Source: Gammaproteobacteria bacterium (GTDB taxonomy: Bacteria > Pseudomonadota > Gammaproteobacteria > Steroidobacterales > SZUA-146). From it: a stretch of 20,270 nt of DNA. The position numbers were made by a program, and so were the translations under genes. A model generated the notes under the pieces. That model ran no database searches and had not been told where the DNA came from. It was given only the letters and a program-made list of their open reading frames with translations. Positions 8,059 to 15,588 of this stretch are shown piece by piece (position 1 is the first letter of the stretch; each line of letters begins with the position of its first letter). Location of the stretch: positions 1-20,270 of the forward strand of contig JABDLQ010000266.1 in the NCBI GenBank assembly GCA_013002925.1. The letters are read 5' to 3'.

Positions 8059-8982
8059 TTAGCCGCTTGGTTGCGGCAATTCTGCCGCGCTGATGATAAA
8101 TACACCCTCACCGCCGTGTTCAAATTCGCACCAGTGCAGCGGCAAGTGGGAAAACTCCCGTGCGGCCTGTGGCATGCTTTCGCCAACTTCCACAACGAGC
8201 ACACCATCTGGTGTCAAAAACTCCCTCGCGGTTGCCACGATGCGACGAACCACAGCCAGACCGTTATCGGCTGCCAGCAAAGCGATTTCAGGCTCGTGTT
8301 GATATTCCTGTGGCAATTGTGCCATCGATGCGGCCGGCACATACGGCGGATTGCTAACGATAAGATCATAGCGGCGCCCGTCGAGTGCTGAAAACAAATC
8401 GCTTTCCACGAGAGTAACCCGCTCAGACACTTCGTGGAGGCCAACATTCTCGCGGGCGAGTTCCAATGCGTCTTGATCAATATCTACCGCATCGACCATG
8501 GCATCCCCAAACGCGTAGCTACAGGCAACTGCAATACAGCCGCAACCGGTGCACAGGTCCAGAATGCGGTGCGGCTCAGGGTTTTCAAGCCAGGGTGCGA
8601 AACGGTTGGCAATTAACTCGGCCAGCGGCGAGCGTGGGACTAACGCCCGTTCGTCCACGGCAAACCGCAGACCGGCAAACCAGGCCGTTCCCGTGAGGTA
8701 CGCGGCCGGCACGCGTGTGTCGATGCGCCGGCGCAGAAGGTCCACAGCCGCATGACGCTCACCTGAAGTGACGCGGGACTGGTAGAAATAGTCGGGAACC
8801 GCGGGGTCCAGTGACAGGGCGTGGAACACCAGCGCTCTTGCCTCATCCGCTGCGTTGTCCGTGCCATGACCAAAAAAAACCCCTGCCGCACCCAGTTGGC
8901 TGCAACCCCAGCGCACCAAATCGCCGACAGTGCGCAGCGTGTCGATATCGTCGCTTAAATTCGTAATAATACTGTTCTTCAT
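8059..8982 (-). CDS. prmB: Ribosomal protein uL3 glutamine N5-methyltransferase PrmB
   Basis: PrmB methylates a glutamine of 50S ribosomal protein L3 with S-adenosylmethionine. The 307-residue product has a helical N-terminal domain, a SAM-binding loop LDLCTGCGCIAV at about 141-152 and the catalytic NPPY at 211-214. The stretch YQHEPEIALLAADNGL after NPPY is typical of PrmB and separates it from the release-factor methyltransferase PrmC, as does its position in front of aroC. The start ATG at 8980-8982 has no strong ribosome binding site. It is the first gene of the minus-strand block and diverges from the copper-protein genes across 63 bases. Confidence 0.94.
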   Translation of the reverse strand: MKNSIITNLSDDIDTLRTVGDLVRWGCSQLGAAGVFFGHGTDNAADEARALVFHALSLDPAVPDYFYQSRVTSGERHAAVDLLRRRIDTRVPAAYLTGTAWFAGLRFAVDERALVPRSPLAELIANRFAPWLENPEPHRILDLCTGCGCIAVACSYAFGDAMVDAVDIDQDALELARENVGLHEVSERVTLVESDLFSALDGRRYDLIVSNPPYVPAASMAQLPQEYQHEPEIALLAADNGLAVVRRIVATAREFLTPDGVLVVEVGESMPQAAREFSHLPLHWCEFEHGGEGVFIISAAELPQPSG

Positions 8983-9027
8983 TTAATGAGGCAGGGATAA
9001 TAACCGACCCTGACCCCTATTGTTATC

Positions 9028-9039
9028 TTCCAGTTGGAA
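9028..9039. promoter_or_regulatory. Small inverted repeat before the SCO1-like gene
   Basis: TTCCA-GT-TGGAA forms a 5-bp inverted repeat seven bases before the chosen GTG start, in the divergent region between prmB and the SCO1-like gene. It could be an operator, or it may be chance, since its right arm also contains the GGAA that may serve as ribosome binding site. Confidence 0.2.
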
Positions 9040-9045
9040 ATCTCT

Positions 9046-9672
9046 GTGAATTTTTTTACCAATAAACTGCTTGTCACCAGTCTGTGCCTGCTGGCGCTGG
9101 CCGGTGGCTATGGGGCCGCCCGTCTGAACGATCTCCGGACTGCGCCCCCCGCTGTACAAAACGCCACTGAACTCAATATACCGCGACCGCTCCCGCAGTT
9201 TGTGCTGATCGATCATGACGGGCAGCGGTTTACAAATGATAAACTGTTGAATCAGTGGTCTATCCTGTTCTTTGGGTTCACAAATTGCCCGGACGTTTGT
9301 CCCACCACTTTATCGGTATTAAAAAACGTTTACACCCACATTGTTTCACTCAAATCTGCAGTAGCGCCGCAAATCTATCTGGTCAGCGTGGATCCACAGC
9401 GCGATACTCCGGAAAAGCTGGCAAGCTATGTACAGTTTTTCCACCCCGGGTTTGTCGGTCTGACCGGATCAGAAGAAGCCATTGACGCTTTTGCCAACGC
9501 CGTCGGCGTCGCCCGCAACCGTGTACCACTCGAGCAGGGACAGTACACCGTCGACCATACATCGGCGCTGTTTTTTATTGATCCGGAGGGACGTACCGCG
9601 GCGATTTCGTCTGCACCTCACGTGCCCGGGATAATTGCCGATGATTTTCTCACCATCGCAGGAAAAAGATAA
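9046..9672 (+). CDS. SCO1/SenC/PrrC family copper protein
   Basis: SCO proteins are membrane-anchored, thioredoxin-like proteins that help deliver copper to the CuA centre of cytochrome c oxidase. Counting from the GTG at 9046-9048 the product has 208 residues. It has one N-terminal membrane anchor (about 8-25), the copper-binding CPDVC motif with cysteines 81 and 85, and the third ligand, histidine 171, in VDHTSALFF. The stretch SVDPQRDTPEKL is also a family hallmark. A TTG at 9034 would add four residues, but the GTG has a GGAA at good distance. The gene is followed after one base by a PCuAC-type copper chaperone, which supports a copper role. No cytochrome oxidase genes lie in the window. 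Confidence 0.93.
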   Translation: MNFFTNKLLVTSLCLLALAGGYGAARLNDLRTAPPAVQNATELNIPRPLPQFVLIDHDGQRFTNDKLLNQWSILFFGFTNCPDVCPTTLSVLKNVYTHIVSLKSAVAPQIYLVSVDPQRDTPEKLASYVQFFHPGFVGLTGSEEAIDAFANAVGVARNRVPLEQGQYTVDHTSALFFIDPEGRTAAISSAPHVPGIIADDFLTIAGKR

Positions 9673-9673
9673 G

Positions 9674-10123
9674 ATGCATCTTCTTCAAAGCCAACGGGTT
9701 CGGGTGTGCTGTATGGTCTGGCTGTTGGCCGCCTGTTCACCCGCTGCCGATGTCGTGATAGACGACGCCTGGATTCGTGCAGCGCCACCAGGTGCGCACA
9801 TGCTGGCTGCGTACGGCACCATCACCAATCAGCGCGGCGATGAAATCGTTATTCAAGGGGTCGAAAGTGCTCAGTTTGCCAGTGTCAGTGTTCACGAGAG
9901 CCTTGAAATTAATGGCACCGCGACCATGCGCCCGGCCGGCGATTTGCGACTCGCCCCCGGTCAATCGATAGATTTGCGTCCGGGCGGTCTGCATTTCATG
10001 CTCATGGGGCCCACCGCCGAATTTGATCGCACGCAACAGGCCACCATACGCCTGTTGTTCGACGACGGGTCCGCGACCGAGCATCGCTTCAGCACCTCTG
10101 ATCCGGCAACACCGACGCGGTGA
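9674..10123 (+). CDS. PCuAC-type periplasmic copper chaperone, probable lipoprotein
   Basis: PCuAC proteins carry copper(I) in the periplasm and hand it to cytochrome oxidase, often together with SCO proteins. The 149-residue product starts at the ATG at 9674-9676, with a GA-rich ribosome binding region in the end of the previous gene. It has a short signal sequence ending in the lipobox LLAAC, so it is probably lipid-anchored. The cupredoxin-like core holds the expected copper ligands: a histidine in VSVHESLE, a methionine in TATMRPAG eleven residues later, and HFM after 21 more. The methionine that usually follows the first histidine (HM or HEM) is absent; the sequence reads HES. Its stop overlaps the psd start by one base. 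Confidence 0.92.
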   Translation: MHLLQSQRVRVCCMVWLLAACSPAADVVIDDAWIRAAPPGAHMLAAYGTITNQRGDEIVIQGVESAQFASVSVHESLEINGTATMRPAGDLRLAPGQSIDLRPGGLHFMLMGPTAEFDRTQQATIRLLFDDGSATEHRFSTSDPATPTR

Positions 10124-11016
10124 TGTCCCTGTTTACCTCGATACAGTCATGGTTGCCGCATCATTTGATCTCGCGTTTGACGGGCCGTCTCGCACGCAGT
10201 GAGTGGCGACCGTTGAAGCGGCTGCTGATCAGAAAAGTCATGGCCTGGTATGACATTTCCCTGTCAGATTTCGAATCCGGTGATCCTGACTCGTATGCGT
10301 CTTTCAACGCGTTTTTTACGCGCGCATTAAAGGCCGGAGCACGACCACTGGATGCACACCCCAATCACATCGTATCCCCCGTCGATGGCACGATTAGTCA
10401 GCTTGGCACAATTTCCGGCGAACGGGTCTTCCAGGCAAAAAACAAGGACTATTCGGCGTCGACTTTGTTGGGAGATGCGCAGCTTGCCACAATTTTTGCG
10501 AACGGTCTGTTCATCACCGCCTACCTTGCGCCTCACAACTATCACCGCATTCATATGCCCCTGCGTGGCATCCTGCGCTCTATGCAGCATATCCCCGGCA
10601 GATTATTCAGCGTAAACGCTGCGAGTGTGACGCATATTGATCAGCTTTTTGCGCGCAACGAACGTGTCGTGTGTACGTTTGATACACGCTTTGGACCAAT
10701 GGCCATGATAATGGTCGGCGCGCTGAATGTCGGCAGCATTGAAACCTGTCATGCCGGAGTCATTGCGCCGCGCTCCAAAGCACAAACCCACAACTGGAGC
10801 TATGCCGCAGATGAAATCAAACCGTTTGACAAAGGCCAGGAATTTGCACGGTTTAACCTGGGCTCAACGGTCATCCTGATGTTTGCCGATGGCGGAGCAC
10901 AATGGCTTGAACCGCTGTCCGCCGGCCAGACCCTGCTCATGGGTCAGCAGCTCGGTACGGGAATGCAATCGGGGTTTCGTGCTCTGGGGCTGGAGGCCGG
11001 GGGTCCATCCGCCTGA
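10123..11016 (+). CDS. psd: Phosphatidylserine decarboxylase proenzyme
   Basis: Psd makes phosphatidylethanolamine from phosphatidylserine at the inner membrane, using a pyruvoyl group made by self-cleavage. Counted from the ATG at 10123-10125 the product has 297 residues. It contains SPVDG with the conserved aspartate 88, YHRIHMP with histidine 144, and the self-cleavage site LGST with serine 248 as future pyruvoyl residue; cleavage falls between glycine 247 and serine 248. The size and motif spacing match the proteobacterial type I enzyme. A GTG directly before the ATG is an alternative start. The TGA of the copper chaperone overlaps the ATG, so the three genes are probably translated from one message, although no functional link between copper delivery and psd is known to me. 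Confidence 0.96.
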   Translation: MSLFTSIQSWLPHHLISRLTGRLARSEWRPLKRLLIRKVMAWYDISLSDFESGDPDSYASFNAFFTRALKAGARPLDAHPNHIVSPVDGTISQLGTISGERVFQAKNKDYSASTLLGDAQLATIFANGLFITAYLAPHNYHRIHMPLRGILRSMQHIPGRLFSVNAASVTHIDQLFARNERVVCTFDTRFGPMAMIMVGALNVGSIETCHAGVIAPRSKAQTHNWSYAADEIKPFDKGQEFARFNLGSTVILMFADGGAQWLEPLSAGQTLLMGQQLGTGMQSGFRALGLEAGGPSA

Positions 11017-11133
11017 CGGGCCGGGTAATGTCGCTGGCTGGCGGCAGACTTCATGTCCGGTGCCATGGATGGCGTCAGTCCTGATTGCGGTCAAACCGAC
11101 CCGGATCAAAGACTGCAAACTGCGCCGGGCATA

Positions 11134-11622
11134 TCAGCACACCAGATCCTGCGCCTGTACATCGCTTGCCTCAAGCAGCAGTGTAACGAGCGTCTCCAGA
11201 CCGCGAGCATCCGTCTCACTGAATCGCGCGATTACCGGACTGTCAACATCGAGAACGCCCAACAAATTTCCTGCGCAGATCACCGGCACAACAAGTTCCG
11301 AATTTGATGCCCCGTCACATGCGATATGGCCATCAAAATCATGCACATTATCAACTATGACAGACTCCCTGCGCGCTGCCGCCGTTCCACACACCCCCGC
11401 GCCTGTTGGAATTCTTGTACACGCCGGTTTCCCCTGGAACGCACCTAACACCAGTTCCTGGTTGACGTTACGGTAGAACCCCACCCAGTTGATCTCATCG
11501 AGTTCCAGGAACAACAACGCGGCAAGATTGGCACAGTTGGCCTGGTAGTCCCGCTCACCATCGAACAGACCCGCGGCCTGTTGGTACAGACGATGATAGA
11601 AAGCATTTTTGTCTTGTTGCAT
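11134..11622 (-). CDS. msrC: Free methionine-(R)-sulfoxide reductase (GAF domain)
   Basis: This enzyme reduces free L-methionine-(R)-sulfoxide to methionine in the cytoplasm. The 162-residue product is a single GAF domain with the three cysteines of the family at 68 (GKPAC), 78 (GAGVCG) and 102 (HIACD). Their spacing of 10 and 24 residues equals that of the E. coli enzyme (84, 94, 118). WVGFY near 46-50 and GVLDVDS near the end are also typical. The ATG at 11620-11622 is preceded by GGGG at good distance and is chosen over an upstream ATG at 11656-11658 that would overlap epmA. It lies 20 bases after epmA and is the last gene of that unit, convergent with psd. The 117 bases to psd show no clear terminator. 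Confidence 0.93.
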   Translation of the reverse strand: MQQDKNAFYHRLYQQAAGLFDGERDYQANCANLAALLFLELDEINWVGFYRNVNQELVLGAFQGKPACTRIPTGAGVCGTAAARRESVIVDNVHDFDGHIACDGASNSELVVPVICAGNLLGVLDVDSPVIARFSETDARGLETLVTLLLEASDVQAQDLVC

Positions 11623-11642
11623 TGCGTATCCCCGCAGCGGCG

Positions 11643-12578
11643 TCAGGCCAGCGGCCATGAAAAAGTCATTGCCTGGTCGATGCTGGCAAATCCGGCCGTC
11701 ACCATCAATAACCTCTCAAACCCCAACGCAACACCGGAACATGCTGGCAAGCCACTGGCAAGTGCAGTCAAAAATCGTTCATCCACCGTCACCTCTGGTT
11801 GACCGCGCGCCAGTCGTCTGTGATTGTCGGTTGCAAATCGCTCCCTTTGCTCAACGGCATCACGCAGTTCTTCAAAACCATTGGCAATTTCTACGCCACG
11901 AATAAAAACCTCGAAACGCAGCGCATACCCGGGGTTCACCGGATCAAGTTTTGCAAGCGCTGCCTGTGCTTTCGGGTAATGGGTGATCACCGCCACATCA
12001 GTGGGCTGCAGGGTCGTTTGCAGACGTGACGCGAACAGCATATCCAGTAACTCCTGGCGCTCAAACGGACCATTACCCTGCAACCCTTCGTCGTGTGCAA
12101 GACGGCTCAACGTGGTGTTGTCCACGACATCGATATCAATGCCGAGCTCCCGCAAAAAAAGGTCGCGGTAAGTCAAAATCACAGGATCCTCTGCAGCACC
12201 GGGAACCGCGCATTCTGCCAACAGGTCCACGACTTCCGTTATCAGTTCGTGCATCGTGAAATCGTGCCGATACCATTCCAGTAACGTGAACTCGGGATTG
12301 TGCCTGCGTCCTGACTCACCTGCCCGAAATACCGGGCCAAGCTCAAAAATATCTGGTGCCCCACTGCACAGCAAACGTTTCATCGCGTATTCCGGCGACG
12401 TGCGTAAGTAGCGGCGCGGTTGATCATCTATGAGAAAACTGTCAATGGCAGGATCGGTCACTGCATGCTGTGACAGCACCGGGGTAGTGACTTCAAGTAC
12501 ATTCCGGGCAGCAAAAAATCGTCGTATGATGGTCGCAAGTTCGGCGCGCGCGTTCAGCGTAAGCGCTATATCGGTCAT
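11643..12578 (-). CDS. epmA: Elongation factor P lysine (beta-lysyl) ligase EpmA
   Basis: EpmA (GenX, PoxA, YjeA) resembles the catalytic core of lysyl-tRNA synthetase and attaches beta-lysine to a lysine of EF-P instead of to tRNA. The 311-residue product lacks the anticodon-binding domain of LysRS. It has the class II motif 2 (FELGPVFRAGESG and NPEFTLLEWYR, about 78-103) and motif 3 (GVALGFERLLM, 282-292). AGGTGG stands well placed before the ATG at 12576-12578. It follows its substrate gene efp after 28 bases on the same strand. The partner EpmB, which makes beta-lysine, is not in the window. Confidence 0.96.
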   Translation of the reverse strand: MTDIALTLNARAELATIIRRFFAARNVLEVTTPVLSQHAVTDPAIDSFLIDDQPRRYLRTSPEYAMKRLLCSGAPDIFELGPVFRAGESGRRHNPEFTLLEWYRHDFTMHELITEVVDLLAECAVPGAAEDPVILTYRDLFLRELGIDIDVVDNTTLSRLAHDEGLQGNGPFERQELLDMLFASRLQTTLQPTDVAVITHYPKAQAALAKLDPVNPGYALRFEVFIRGVEIANGFEELRDAVEQRERFATDNHRRLARGQPEVTVDERFLTALASGLPACSGVALGFERLLMVTAGFASIDQAMTFSWPLA

Positions 12579-12606
12579 AGGTCAGCCACCTGGCGCAACA
12601 CTGCGG

Positions 12607-13176
12607 TCAGTCTTTGACTCGCGATACATATTCCGCCGACCGCGTGTCGACGCGTATCAACTCACCTTCTTCAACGAACAGCGGCACCCGCACGACCGCA
12701 CCGGTCTCAAGGGTGGCCGGTTTTACACCACCTTGGGCGGTATCACCGCGGACTCCGGGATCGGTTTCGGTGATCTTCAATTCCACAAAATTTGGTGGCG
12801 CAACCAGCAACGGAGAGTTATTCCACAAAGTGACGACGCAGACATCTTCTTCCTTGAGCCACTTTGACGAGTCACCAACAGCTGCGGCATCAGCCGCATA
12901 TTGCTCGTATGTGTCAGGTACCATGAAATGCCAGAATTCACCGTCGGTGTACAGATACTGCATATCCGTTTCCATGACATCGGCAGCTTCCACCGATTCA
13001 CCCGACTTGAATGTTTTGTCCACCACCCGGCCGGTTTTCAAATTGCGTATCTTTACGCGATTGAAAGCCTGACCCTTTCCCGGTTTGACGAATTCGTTTT
13101 CAACAATGGTGCACGGGTCATTATCGATAATGATTTTCAACCCTGATTTGAACTCATTGGTACTAAATGTTGCCAT
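12607..13176 (-). CDS. efp: Translation elongation factor P
   Basis: EF-P binds between the P and E sites of the ribosome and relieves stalling at polyproline stretches. The product of 189 residues is close to the usual 188. Lysine 34, in the loop KPGKGQAF, is exactly at the position that EpmA modifies in E. coli. The C-terminus has the OB-fold features typical of EF-P (around LPxx-free GDTAQGG and VEEGELIRVDTR). The frame is open upstream to 13341, but the ATG at 13174-13176 gives the standard N-terminus MATFSTNEFKSGLK. The efp-epmA-msrC order suggests one transcript started in the region 13177-13533. Confidence 0.97.
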   Translation of the reverse strand: MATFSTNEFKSGLKIIIDNDPCTIVENEFVKPGKGQAFNRVKIRNLKTGRVVDKTFKSGESVEAADVMETDMQYLYTDGEFWHFMVPDTYEQYAADAAAVGDSSKWLKEEDVCVVTLWNNSPLLVAPPNFVELKITETDPGVRGDTAQGGVKPATLETGAVVRVPLFVEEGELIRVDTRSAEYVSRVKD

Positions 13177-13533
13177 GCTTTTGTCGCTCTTGTGGTTCAG
13201 CCGATGGACGGGACGGGATATGCATGATACATGCTGTAACGGCTTACCGAAAATCCGCGGCCAGCAAATACTGCGGACGCATTGTCCTTGCGAGCTGTCG
13301 ACCTGATGTGCACGCCGTGGCAGCCGCATGATTTTTGACATTTCTAAGTAGCGGGAACACCCGCTATACTGTTAAATCAGGTAATTATGGCGGCCGCCTT
13401 ATCTGTCACTGCGGCTGTGAGGCAATACCGGGTTATTGCAGGTAAATCTGGCTATGGTGACGAACCGGTCTGCCCGGGACAGTGCCTGTGCCCACCTTTA
13501 CCGCGCCGCCCATGACGTTCAAGGAAAACACAG
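13177..13533. other. Divergent regulatory region between efp and the FimX-like gene
   Basis: These 357 bases hold no convincing gene. They must contain the promoters of both efp (minus) and the FimX-like gene (plus). Visible elements are an inverted repeat GCATG-ATA-CATGC at 13222-13234 about 50 bases before efp, and a promoter-like element with an inverted repeat at 13342-13370. Further along are a 10-bp palindrome GGCGGCCGCC near 13389-13398 and a small hairpin CAATA-CCGGGT-TATTG near 13423-13438. The plus-strand leader would be about 155 bases long. I compared it by eye with the GEMM c-di-GMP riboswitch pattern and saw no match. Confidence 0.6.
13342..13370 (+). promoter_or_regulatory. Candidate promoter with overlapping inverted repeat before the FimX-like gene
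   Basis: A TATACT at 13365-13370 makes a good -10 box. At 17 bases distance stands only TTCTAA (13342-13347). A perfect TTGACA at 13335-13340 is 24 bases away, too far for a normal promoter. Between them lies the inverted repeat AGCGGG-AACA-CCCGCT (13350-13365), whose last base is the first base of the -10 box. A repressor bound there could block the promoter, or an activator that distorts the spacer could make TTGACA usable. This is inference from pattern only. Confidence 0.4.
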
Positions 13534-15588
13534 ATGAACCTTCATCCCGTCCCGATTGCAGTTTTCAGCAGGCGCCCTGATGATGCAGAGGCAATCAGCC
13601 AGACCCTGCGCAACGCAGGGTGTATGGCAAATTGCATCATTTTGCCCGATACCCTTGAGTTTGGTGAACAGATTCGCACTCACCGGCCCGTACTGCTGTT
13701 TGTGTTTGACAAAGATGTCTCCTCGCCACGGTTTAAACATGTTATCGAGATGAAAAACAAGCACTTACCAGATGTTCCGGTGCTGGCTGTGCAGGCGCGC
13801 GTGACGGAAGAAAGCATCGCTGCTGCCATGGAAGCGGGCGCCAGTGATCTGGTGTCGATGGGTAACAAGGCGCGTTTGCAAGCGGTTGCAAAACGCGAAA
13901 TTCTGCATTGCCAACAGTCGCGTCAATTGCATGAGACGGAAGAGTCGGCTCATCATCTTGAAGAACAGATCGCTACCCTGGTCAAAGAATCTCCGGACGC
14001 TCTGCTGCATGTCCATGAAGGCATCATCATTGCCATCAATCCCGTGTTAGTGGAGTTTCTGGACTATAACTCCGAAAGCGATCTGATCGGCACTCCGGCA
14101 CTCGATATTTTCGACGCAAAAGGACATGCCGCCTTCAAAGGCGCGCTGGTTGCATGTTCAAAACGTAACTGGAGCGGCCATACGCTCGAACTGAAAATGC
14201 TCTCAAGTGACAGCACTACGTTGCCGGTTCTTGTCGAACTTGAAAATGCAATGTTCGATGATGAACCCTGTGTGCGGGTCAGCATAAAGCCCAATAAAAT
14301 TCGCGATCAGCGCGTTCCCGTACAATTTGACGGCGAAGGTGAGCAGCATCCGCTGACCGGTTTTTACCGGCGTCGGCGTTTTCTCGCTGAGATGAAAGGA
14401 CGCCTGGCACAAACCTCCCAGGCCGGGATTTGGGTTCTGGCGTATATCAAGCCCGATAATTTTCACCGGGTGCGCGAACAACTGGGGCCGATTTCCAGTG
14501 ATGATCTGCTCCTTGAGTTTGCCAAAATCCTGCAGGGACACGCGCGCAAAAGTGACCTGTACGGCCAGTTCGGAGGCGACATTTTCATGGTGCTCATGCC
14601 TCGCGGAACGCTGCGGGACGCATCAGCCTGGGCAGAGAATTTGCGCAACGATCTCAAAGATCAGTTGTTTGAAATTGGTGACAAGTCACTCTCGATCAGC
14701 TGCACAGCCGGTCTGGCACCCTATCGACCGCAAATTGATGAGATATCCGACCTTGTGCTGCGTGCGCAGGGTGCCTATCAAAAAGGCCATCGGCGCGGTG
14801 GCGACAAAGTCTGCCAATCGGAGGAACAGGTCGAGGATGGGGAACGTCCCGAATCGGATGCGTTGTACGTTCAAAAAATCAAGACTGCCTTGATGCGCGA
14901 TACTTTCAGACTGGTGTTTCAACCAGTGGCCAGTCTCGACAATCAGGCGCAGCAATTATTTGATGTGCTGTTGCGCATGACAGATGAGGACAACCGCGAA
15001 TTGATGCCCAATGTATTTTTGCCGACAGCGAAACGCAATGGGTTAATGAAAACGATTGACCGCTGGGTGATTGCCAATGCCATAAAATTTTGCAAGCACC
15101 AGGCGACTCGCCAACTGTTTGTGCGACTCTCGTACCAGTCAATCGGCGACATTACTTTGCCGGACTGGATAGCCGGACAAATGGAACAGGTGGGCATTGA
15201 TCCTCAGCAGTTAATTTTTGAGGTCACCGAATCCGACTGTGAGAATCATTTGCGCGAAGTCAAGGAACTCACCTCGCGCCTGAAAGCTGCACAGTGCCGG
15301 GTTGCCATTGAGCACTTCGGCGTCGGTACACGTCCACTACAAATTCTCGAACACGTAGTCACAGATTTCGTAAAAATTGATGGGTCGCTAATGGAGGGCC
15401 TGGTCACCAATGAACGATTGCAGCGAAAAATAAAGTCATACGTGAAAGTCGCGACAGGTAAAAATATTGCGACTGTTGCCGAGCGTGTCGAAGATGCAAA
15501 TACGATGGCTGTGCTGTGGCAAATCGGATTTCAATATATCCAGGGCTTCTATGTCCAGGGGCCTGAAGAAATCGTGCTCGGCAGCTGA
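13534..15588 (+). CDS. FimX-like REC-PAS-GGDEF-EAL protein with degenerate catalytic motifs
   Basis: The 684-residue product has the four-domain order and size of Pseudomonas FimX (about 691), a c-di-GMP-binding regulator of type IV pili. A receiver-like domain spans about 6-125 (possible phospho-site Asp59, no acidic pair after the first strand). A PAS-like domain lies at about 148-255, GGDEF at about 275-425 and EAL at about 440-684. The GGDEF motif reads GGDIF (347-351). In EAL, the motif is DVL (477-479), the metal-binding asparagine of VNLS is arginine 531, and the DDFG pair is EH (593-594). Glu563, Lys614 and Glu650 remain. Both enzyme activities are therefore probably lost, while the EAL fold may still bind c-di-GMP. 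AGGA stands eight bases before the ATG. The FimV-like gene follows on the same strand. FimX identity is inferred from architecture. Confidence 0.9.
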   Translation: MNLHPVPIAVFSRRPDDAEAISQTLRNAGCMANCIILPDTLEFGEQIRTHRPVLLFVFDKDVSSPRFKHVIEMKNKHLPDVPVLAVQARVTEESIAAAMEAGASDLVSMGNKARLQAVAKREILHCQQSRQLHETEESAHHLEEQIATLVKESPDALLHVHEGIIIAINPVLVEFLDYNSESDLIGTPALDIFDAKGHAAFKGALVACSKRNWSGHTLELKMLSSDSTTLPVLVELENAMFDDEPCVRVSIKPNKIRDQRVPVQFDGEGEQHPLTGFYRRRRFLAEMKGRLAQTSQAGIWVLAYIKPDNFHRVREQLGPISSDDLLLEFAKILQGHARKSDLYGQFGGDIFMVLMPRGTLRDASAWAENLRNDLKDQLFEIGDKSLSISCTAGLAPYRPQIDEISDLVLRAQGAYQKGHRRGGDKVCQSEEQVEDGERPESDALYVQKIKTALMRDTFRLVFQPVASLDNQAQQLFDVLLRMTDEDNRELMPNVFLPTAKRNGLMKTIDRWVIANAIKFCKHQATRQLFVRLSYQSIGDITLPDWIAGQMEQVGIDPQQLIFEVTESDCENHLREVKELTSRLKAAQCRVAIEHFGVGTRPLQILEHVVTDFVKIDGSLMEGLVTNERLQRKIKSYVKVATGKNIATVAERVEDANTMAVLWQIGFQYIQGFYVQGPEEIVLGS

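Noticed and set aside
13177..13341. Longer efp start with 55 extra residues
   Set aside because: EF-P proteins begin at the MATFSTNEF-like position, which also places the modified lysine at residue 34.
13371..13533. c-di-GMP riboswitch in the leader of the FimX-like gene
   Set aside because: An attractive idea given the neighbour, but I could not match the conserved GEMM bases by eye; only small unrelated hairpins are visible.
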